A DNA stretch of 15,253 bases from Candidatus Zhuqueibacterota bacterium 4484_87 (GTDB taxonomy: Bacteria > Zhuqueibacterota > Zhuqueibacteria > Thermofontimicrobiales > Thermofontimicrobiaceae), in the NCBI GenBank assembly GCA_002085355.1, contig NATN01000020.1, forward strand, positions 1 to 15,253, given 5' to 3'. A program made the translations under genes and the position numbers. The notes below the pieces were generated by a model that saw only the letters and a program-made list of their open reading frames with translations, ran no database searches and was not told the origin of the DNA. Positions 1 to 4,673 of the stretch are shown in pieces; the stretch's first letter is position 1, and every line of letters begins with the position of its first letter.

Positions 1-395
1 ATGACCAACACGCTTCTCTTCTCAATTGACTGATCGAATAACTTCCTCAAAGATTCGTTCAGATTTCTCCTTTCCAATGCCTGCTGCAACCGCTCTTTAT
101 TTTGCTGACAAATTTGCGATAGCTGAAGCGATAATTTGTAGATACAATGAGAAATTTCTGACGGTGCATCTGGCGTGAGGCAGTCTGTTTGTTCGACCAT
201 TTTCTCAAATCTGGGATCGGGTAAAAATTCACTGATCAAAATTAGCGCTTTTTGAAAATATTTCAAATAATCGGAGAACAAAATTTTTGCTTCCGGAGGA
301 GCCGTCTGAGTTGCAAAACAGCCATAGTAGTAAAGAGTCGGCATGGCACGCACAAGGGGGAGAGGAATATCTTTAATCACGTTGGGCGCTCGCAT
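1..395 (-). CDS. Unrecognised protein, 3'-truncated by the window edge
   Basis: This minus-strand frame stays open from ATG at 395 to the left edge, giving 131 visible residues with the C-terminus missing. A clear ribosome site (GGAGGA on the minus strand, complement of 402-407) lies about 7 bases upstream of the ATG, which supports both start and strand. The visible part starts MRAPNVIKDIPLPLVRAMP and continues with a short aromatic stretch (LYYYGCF, residues 21-27). After that it looks mostly alpha-helical, with a charged, glutamine-rich segment around residues 88-128 that could be coiled coil. I see no signal peptide, membrane segment or catalytic motif and do not recognise the family. It follows the acetyltransferase gene by 49 bp on the same strand, so the two are probably co-transcribed. 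Confidence is good that it is a gene; there is none for function. Confidence 0.72.
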   Translation of the reverse strand, partial: MRAPNVIKDIPLPLVRAMPTLYYYGCFATQTAPPEAKILFSDYLKYFQKALILISEFLPDPRFEKMVEQTDCLTPDAPSEISHCIYKLSLQLSQICQQNKERLQQALERRNLNESLRKLFDQSIEKRSVLV

Positions 396-444
396 GATTT
401 GTTCCTCCTTTTATTTTGTTGAATAAGTGCTGGGCGAAAACTTT

Positions 445-1035
445 TTAATGAATGCGAAACTCGTGGCTCTCCACAAAATCTTCAATCAAGTACCAGAAAT
501 CTTCTACATCCAAAGTCATAATGACCAAATCGCGTCTCCTGCCGCGGATATCCGTCACATGTTTTTTCAGCCGGGCTTCTTCCCGGAACCCCATTCGTTC
601 AAAAGCAGCAATGGCAGATTCCTGGACATCTGTCATCTCTGCCTGCAATTTGTAAATTTTCGACTTCAGCGCGCGAAAAAATAATTCCCGCACGAGAATG
701 GTCGCCAGTCCCCGGCGCTGAAAATCCGGCGAAACCAGCACGCGGATTTCTCCCAGATTCCGCATCCAGCCGAATTCAGGTCTGAACAGCGTCCCGATGG
801 CAACTATTTTATCGCGTTCAAAAACCAGAATCGGAAAAGCATTGTTATAATCCAGATTACCAAAGCGACTCTCGACATTTTTTCGATCAGTGACATCGAC
901 ACGCAGAAAAAGCCTGTCCTTTTCAGGAATGGTGCGGTAAAACTCGACAAGACTGTCAAAATCATTGTCAGTCATCACCCGAAATGTCACCTCTTTCCCG
1001 TCTTTTAACTGAACATTCTTGGGATAATCAGCCAT
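445..1035 (-). CDS. GNAT-family N-acetyltransferase
   Basis: A 196-aa protein of the GCN5-related N-acetyltransferase fold, which moves an acetyl group from acetyl-CoA to an amine. Motif A, the pyrophosphate-binding loop, is visible at residues 96-115: EIRVLVSPDF followed by Q106-R-R-G-L-A111. Motif B is represented by AAFERMGF (143-150). The frame stays open to 1131, but I chose ATG 1035 because GGGAGGG lies 5-6 bases upstream of it and the extra N-terminal 32 residues are hydrophobic, atypical and lack a ribosome site. Substrate cannot be predicted; ribosomal-protein, small-molecule and antibiotic acetyltransferases share these motifs. It heads a minus-strand pair with the unrecognised gene at 1-395 and is divergent from the kor region. 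Confidence 0.9.
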   Translation of the reverse strand: MADYPKNVQLKDGKEVTFRVMTDNDFDSLVEFYRTIPEKDRLFLRVDVTDRKNVESRFGNLDYNNAFPILVFERDKIVAIGTLFRPEFGWMRNLGEIRVLVSPDFQRRGLATILVRELFFRALKSKIYKLQAEMTDVQESAIAAFERMGFREEARLKKHVTDIRGRRRDLVIMTLDVEDFWYLIEDFVESHEFRIH

Positions 1036-1203
1036 GTTGCCCTCCCTTTTTATTCTTAAAAATACGAAATTTAGTTCAGCAGTTGAAAAAATACGCACAA
1101 TTCGGATCAGGAATGTAATATTAAAGATCAACGGAGTCTGTGGTCATTTTCAGGTATTATTCACGAGTGAGAATTTTGAGGAGTTCAGTGCCGTGTTTAT
1201 AAC

Positions 1204-1232
1204 AGTATAATTAAAAAATGGCGCAAAATCAA
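1204..1232 (-). promoter_or_regulatory. Candidate sigma70-type promoter toward the acetyltransferase
   Basis: Read on the minus strand: TTGATT (complement of 1227-1232), a 17-bp spacer, then TATACT (complement of 1204-1209). These match the sigma70 consensus at 4/6 and 5/6 positions with ideal spacing. It would start RNA near 1197 and give an untranslated leader of about 160 nt, rather long, so a closer start site is possible. The call rests on motif match only. Confidence 0.4.
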
Positions 1233-1248
1233 GCAATTTTTTGATTTT
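1225..1248. repeat. AT-rich inverted repeat, possible operator
   Basis: AAAATCAA (1225-1232) and its exact reverse complement TTGATTTT (1241-1248) are separated by 8 bp. The left arm covers the -35 hexamer of the candidate minus-strand promoter, the position expected of a repressor operator. Arms this short and AT-rich can arise by chance. Confidence 0.3.
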
Positions 1249-1310
1249 TCTCCGCTGAATTTTTCTCGCTATTACCACGACTTTTTTTTACAAATTATTG
1301 CAAATTCTGC

Positions 1311-1339
1311 TTGCATAAAGTGATTGAATTGATTATATT
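1311..1339 (+). promoter_or_regulatory. Candidate promoter for the zinc-ribbon/kor region
   Basis: TTGCAT (1311-1316), a 17-bp spacer and TATATT (1334-1339). The -10 matches consensus at 5/6 and the -35 at only 3/6. RNA would start near 1346, giving a leader of roughly 28 nt before the ATG at 1374 and placing the strong AGGAGGTGA site inside it. The arrangement is coherent but unproven. Confidence 0.4.
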
Positions 1340-1373
1340 AGCACCTTGTTTGGCAAAAATAGGAGGTGAAATT

Positions 1374-1517
1374 ATGGAAACAATGGAGACTTTTAAATGT
1401 CTGCGTTGCGGTCACACTTTCCAAGACAAATATGACGCGAAAGTACTCAAAGAGCGCTCATGTCCGAGATGCAATAGCAACAGCATCCGGCTCATGAAAC
1501 AAGCTAAAGATAAATGA
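1374..1517 (+). CDS. Small zinc-ribbon protein
   Basis: A 47-aa protein whose two CxxC knuckles, C9-L-R-C12 and C30-P-R-C33, are spaced like a rubredoxin-like zinc ribbon that binds one metal ion. It is basic outside the knuckles, and nothing else is long enough to form a second domain. The frame extends up to 1311, but ATG 1374 is preferred: AGGAGGTGA at 1361-1369 is a near-perfect ribosome site just upstream. It ends 43 bp before the ferredoxin gene korD and is probably the first gene of that operon. Metal identity (Zn, or Fe as in rubredoxin) and role are unknown. It could be a redox or assembly partner for the oxidoreductase, or a nucleic-acid-binding regulator. Confidence 0.78.
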   Translation: METMETFKCLRCGHTFQDKYDAKVLKERSCPRCNSNSIRLMKQAKDK

Positions 1518-1560
1518 TTCAGTACAAAAAAATACCAGTAAAAAGGACAAGAGACGAGAC

Positions 1561-1767
1561 ATGGAAAAAACAAAAAAACTTCACAAGATCGAGATAATAG
1601 AAGAGTTATGCAAAGGATGTGATATTTGCGTACAGTTCTGCCCCTTCGATGTTTTGGCCATGAATGGCCCAGTAGTAGAAGTCGTGAATCTGGAAAAATG
1701 TACAGCATGTGGATTATGTGAGCTCCACTGTCCGGATTTTGCGATTATTGTCACTAAAAATAAGTAA
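1561..1767 (+). CDS. korD: 2-oxoglutarate:ferredoxin oxidoreductase, delta (ferredoxin) subunit
   Basis: A 68-aa protein with two complete [4Fe-4S] cluster motifs: C17-x2-C20-x2-C23-x3-C27-P and C47-x2-C50-x2-C53-x3-C57-P, the bacterial 2[4Fe-4S] ferredoxin pattern. In four-subunit 2-oxoacid oxidoreductases this subunit relays electrons from the cluster in the beta subunit to external ferredoxin. It has no signal peptide and should be cytoplasmic. The order delta-alpha-beta-gamma on one strand fits a kor operon. The ribosome site is weak (purine-rich GACGAGAC before ATG), so it may be translated by coupling with the zinc-ribbon gene 43 bp upstream. Taken alone it could be called a generic ferredoxin; the subunit name comes from context. 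Confidence 0.88.
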   Translation: MEKTKKLHKIEIIEELCKGCDICVQFCPFDVLAMNGPVVEVVNLEKCTACGLCELHCPDFAIIVTKNK

Positions 1768-1915
1768 TTTCAAAAAGCGTTTCCTTAAAAAATCTTCATA
1801 TCGGAAAACAATAATGATGTTCCTGATATTTAAATCTGCGAGGAAATTTTTTAATTAAATTTGTGCCAATCTGAATTGATAGTTTTATAATTTTACCAAA
1901 AGGAAGTCCCAGTCA
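1768..1915 (+). promoter_or_regulatory. korD-korA spacer with candidate internal promoter
   Basis: This AT-rich 148-bp gap contains a consensus -10 hexamer TATAAT (1886-1891). TTGTGC at 1861-1866 lies at a too-long 19-bp spacing, so the -35 is poor. An AAGGAAG ribosome site (1900-1906) precedes korA. A second promoter that raises korABC transcription relative to the two small genes is plausible but weakly supported. Confidence 0.25.
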
Positions 1916-3061
1916 ATGGAAAATCAAAAACAAGTTCGTGTAATGACTGGCAACGAGGCATGTGCAGAAGGCGCTATTGTTGCCGGTTGTCGATTTTTTG
2001 CAGGTTATCCAATTACTCCTTCTTCAGAGATTGCAGAAATATTATCTTATTTGCTCCCCAAAGTGGGCGGCAAATTTATTCAAATGGAAGATGAAATCGC
2101 TTCCATGGGGGCAATAATTGGTGGATCTCTTGCCGGTGCCAAAGCAATGACAGCAACCAGCGGGCCCGGTTTTTCACTAAAACAGGAAAATTTAGGTTAC
2201 GCCTCATTGGCGGAAGTGCCCTGCGTGGTGGTAGATGTAATGCGCGGAGGACCCAGCACAGGTCTTCCCACGCTGCCGTCACAGGGGGACATCATGCAGA
2301 CGCGTTGGGGCACTCACGGCGATCATCCGATCATCGTTCTGATGCCTAGCGGAGTCAGAGAAGTTTTTGAACTGACAGTACGCGCCTTTAATCTTGCCGA
2401 GCGTTATCGTGTGCCAGTTGTTTTACTCATGGACGAAATCATCGCCCACGTCAGCGAAAAAGTGACACTGCCTGATGTTTCGGAATTGGAGATCGTAGAA
2501 CGCACAAAGCCCACCATCCCGCCGGAAGAATTTCTCCCTTATCAAATGACAGAAAGTGATATCCCGCCATTCGTCAGTTTTGGCGAAGGCTATCGCTATC
2601 ATGTGACAGGCCTGGTACACGACGAAACGGGATTTCCCACAAATAACAACGAAGAAATTAACCGCTTTCTCAACCGGTTGAATCGAAAAGTGATCCGATA
2701 CAAAGATGAAATCATTGAGTTGGAGAATGAGAAGGACGAAGGTGCGCGAATCGGCATTTTCTCATTCGGATCGACATCCAGATCAGCCAGACAGGCGATT
2801 GCTATGGCGCGCGACAAGGGAATTAAAATACATTCCATTCGCACCAAAGTCATCTGGCCTTTTCCGGATGAACAGATTCTGGAAATGGCGGAAAATGTGG
2901 ATTACATCATCGTTCCCGAACTCAATTTCGGACAGGTAGCCCATGAAGTGGAGTGGGCATCCCGCGGCAAATGCGAAGTCATAAAAATAAACCGCGTGGA
3001 TGGCGAGCCGATAAATCCACTGCAAATTTTAGAGACTATTGAAAAATTGGCTAGCAAATAA
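1916..3061 (+). CDS. korA: 2-oxoglutarate:ferredoxin oxidoreductase, alpha subunit
   Basis: The 381-aa alpha subunit of the oxidoreductase that converts 2-oxoglutarate plus CoA to succinyl-CoA, CO2 and reduced ferredoxin, reversible in the reductive TCA cycle. GNEACAEGAIVAG followed by GYPITPSSE (residues 30-38) is the hallmark of the pyrimidine-binding domain that activates thiamine diphosphate. KFIQMEDEIASMGA and ATSGPGFSLKQEN follow, and this combination resembles KorA more than VorB- or PorA-type subunits as I recall them. The C-terminal third (from about residue 270) carries the transketolase-C-like domain. AAGGAAG precedes the ATG by 9 bases. It is cytoplasmic and works with the adjacent beta, gamma and delta subunits. 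Substrate assignment is by sequence resemblance, not proof. Confidence 0.95.
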   Translation: MENQKQVRVMTGNEACAEGAIVAGCRFFAGYPITPSSEIAEILSYLLPKVGGKFIQMEDEIASMGAIIGGSLAGAKAMTATSGPGFSLKQENLGYASLAEVPCVVVDVMRGGPSTGLPTLPSQGDIMQTRWGTHGDHPIIVLMPSGVREVFELTVRAFNLAERYRVPVVLLMDEIIAHVSEKVTLPDVSELEIVERTKPTIPPEEFLPYQMTESDIPPFVSFGEGYRYHVTGLVHDETGFPTNNNEEINRFLNRLNRKVIRYKDEIIELENEKDEGARIGIFSFGSTSRSARQAIAMARDKGIKIHSIRTKVIWPFPDEQILEMAENVDYIIVPELNFGQVAHEVEWASRGKCEVIKINRVDGEPINPLQILETIEKLASK

Positions 3062-3130
3062 AATTTCGTCAGTAACAAATTTCAAAGCATAAAATTACCA
3101 TTTTTTATCCGATTATAAAAAGGGAAAACA

Positions 3131-3949
3131 ATGTTTAATTATGAAAAATATTTACGAATGGACAAACTGCCTCTCATCTGGTGCGCCGGATGCGGCGATG
3201 GCATTGTCTTAAAATCAATGCTGCGGGCAATTGACAGAACAGGTTTGTCGAAAGATGAAATCGCTATGGTATCAGGAATCGGCTGCTCCAGCCGCCTGAC
3301 CGGATATGTTGATTTTAACACATTACACACTACGCACGGCAGGGCTATTGCTTACGCTACCGGCATAAAAATGGTAAAGCCGGAAATGACTGTGATTGTT
3401 GTCACTGGCGATGGCGATGCCACAGCAATCGGCGGCAATCATTACATACATGCTGCGCGTCGAAATATTGACCTGACAGTCATTTTGTTCAACAACCATA
3501 TTTACGGCATGACCGGCGGTCAGGTTTCTCCGACGACACCCGGCGGTTTTTTCGCAAGCACAGCGCCGTATGGGAACCAGGACAACGCTTTCAATATCAG
3601 CGGACTGGCTCAGGCAGCAGGCGCAAGCTTTGTCGCCCGTGGCACAGTTTATGATGCTGTCAAACTTGACCGAATGATCGAAAAAGCAATTCTCAAAAAA
3701 GGATTTTCCGTTGTGGAAGTGATGACTCCCTGTCCCACAGCTTTTGGGAGAAGAAACCGCCTCGGCAACGGCGCAAAGATGATCATGGACTTGAAAAAAG
3801 TATCAGTTTCCGTGGAAAAAGCAGCCAAAATGGAAGTCGAAGAATTGAACGATAAAATCGTCACTGGAATCCTCATGGATGTGGATAAGCCTGAATACAC
3901 GGAAAGATATTTAAAATTAATGGAAAAACTCCAAAACCAAAGTAAATAA
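3131..3949 (+). CDS. korB: 2-oxoglutarate:ferredoxin oxidoreductase, beta subunit
   Basis: The 272-aa thiamine-diphosphate- and cluster-binding subunit. Cysteines C18 and C21 (WCAGCGDG), C52 (GIGCSS) and C201 (MTPCPTAF) are the four expected ligands of the catalytic [4Fe-4S] cluster. G93-D-G-D-A97 followed by GGNH, with NNHIYGMTGGQ further on, is the TPP/Mg motif. DFNTLHTTHGRA is typical of KorB. All key residues are present, so the enzyme should be active. The gene follows korA by 69 bp and precedes korC by 23 bp. AAAGGGAAA serves as ribosome site. It is expected to form the (alpha-beta-gamma-delta)2 complex in the cytoplasm. Confidence 0.96.
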   Translation: MFNYEKYLRMDKLPLIWCAGCGDGIVLKSMLRAIDRTGLSKDEIAMVSGIGCSSRLTGYVDFNTLHTTHGRAIAYATGIKMVKPEMTVIVVTGDGDATAIGGNHYIHAARRNIDLTVILFNNHIYGMTGGQVSPTTPGGFFASTAPYGNQDNAFNISGLAQAAGASFVARGTVYDAVKLDRMIEKAILKKGFSVVEVMTPCPTAFGRRNRLGNGAKMIMDLKKVSVSVEKAAKMEVEELNDKIVTGILMDVDKPEYTERYLKLMEKLQNQSK

Positions 3950-3972
3950 AAATCACCGGGAGATAATTTGAT

Positions 3973-4524
3973 ATGAGCTATCGTTATGAAATACGATTAA
4001 GCGGAGAAGGCGGCCAGGGTCTGGTTTTGGCGGGCAAAATTCTGGCTGAAGCAGCGGCGATTTATGACGGCAAAAATGCGACTCAAAGTCAGTCCTATGG
4101 TCCGGAAGCGCGTGGTGGTGCCAGTCGATCGGAAGTTATCATTTCTGACGAGGAGATCGATTATCCGAAAGCAATGCATCTCGATTTCCTGTTGGCGCTC
4201 ACTCAGGAAGCTTGTAACCGGTACTCAGGAGATTTAAAGGAGAATGCGATTTTGCTGGTTGATGCCGATGCAGTGAAGACACTTCCTCAAGTCAAGGCGA
4301 CTATTTACAAGATGCCAATCATCGAAATCGCCCGCAATGAAGTAGGCAGAGTAATGGTCGCCAATATTGTGGCATTGGGAATTTTGCAGGCGCTGACAGA
4401 CATTGTGAGCTACGAAGCTCTGGAATCAGCAGTGCTGGCGCGCGTTCCCAAAGGCACAGAGGAAATGAATCAGCGGGCACTTTCCATTGGCAGAAAATAC
4501 GGATTAGAAATAGCGAAGAAATAG
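3973..4524 (+). CDS. korC: 2-oxoglutarate:ferredoxin oxidoreductase, gamma subunit
   Basis: The 183-aa gamma subunit. It begins with the conserved loop GEGGQGLVLAGKILAEAA (about residues 11-28). Next comes QSYGPEARGGASRSEVIIS (about 40-58), the signature of the 2-oxoacid:acceptor oxidoreductase gamma domain. ANIVALGILQAL and the closing VPKGTEEMNQRAL segment are also family-typical. This subunit contributes to CoA binding and to the complex core. Length is normal. GGGAGA lies about 9 bases before the ATG. It is the last gene of the kor operon; a repeat-bearing 149-bp gap follows. Confidence 0.95.
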   Translation: MSYRYEIRLSGEGGQGLVLAGKILAEAAAIYDGKNATQSQSYGPEARGGASRSEVIISDEEIDYPKAMHLDFLLALTQEACNRYSGDLKENAILLVDADAVKTLPQVKATIYKMPIIEIARNEVGRVMVANIVALGILQALTDIVSYEALESAVLARVPKGTEEMNQRALSIGRKYGLEIAKK

Positions 4525-4557
4525 CCAGTAGCGAAGTGAATATTTTTTCAAAGATTG

Positions 4558-4614
4558 AAGCTTGAAGGCAAGCAGACATTGTCGATCGGACATTGTCTGC
4601 GAACAAGCAAGTTT
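4558..4614. repeat. Interrupted hairpin and direct repeat after korC
   Basis: GCAGACATTGTC (4572-4583) and GACATTGTCTGC (4589-4600) form a 12-bp inverted repeat with one mismatch and a 5-bp loop. Outer GCTTG (4560-4564) and CAAGC (4604-4608) can extend the stem after an internal bulge, and a short T4 follows (4612-4615). The 9-mer GACATTGTC is also an exact direct repeat with a 14-bp period (4575-4583 and 4589-4597). It could be a weak terminator for kor or an operator for the gene starting about 70 bp downstream; the T-run is short for a terminator. Confidence 0.45.
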
Positions 4615-4673
4615 TATCTGCTACCTAACTCATTTTTTTAATTAAAATTAAACAAAATCCGTTTGAATGAACA

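Larger units (their letters stand above)
1036..1373. other. Divergent intergenic region, no gene
   Basis: An AT-rich spacer of 338 bp between the acetyltransferase gene (minus) and the zinc-ribbon gene (plus). Stops are frequent in all frames and I see no RNA gene. It holds a candidate minus-strand promoter (1204-1232), an AT-rich inverted repeat overlapping that promoter's -35 (1225-1248), a candidate plus-strand promoter (1311-1339) and a strong ribosome site for the plus-strand gene (1361-1369). Confidence 0.7.

Noticed and set aside
1798..1829. ATATCGGAA...TTCCTGATAT hairpin after korD
   Set aside because: Short AT-rich stem with a bulge and no T-run; not convincing as a terminator or regulator.
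3746..3758. GGGAGAAGAAACC inside korB resembles the MITE terminus GGGAGAAGAACC
   Set aside because: It has one extra A, encodes the expected FGRRN segment of korB, and has no partner repeat nearby; chance similarity.
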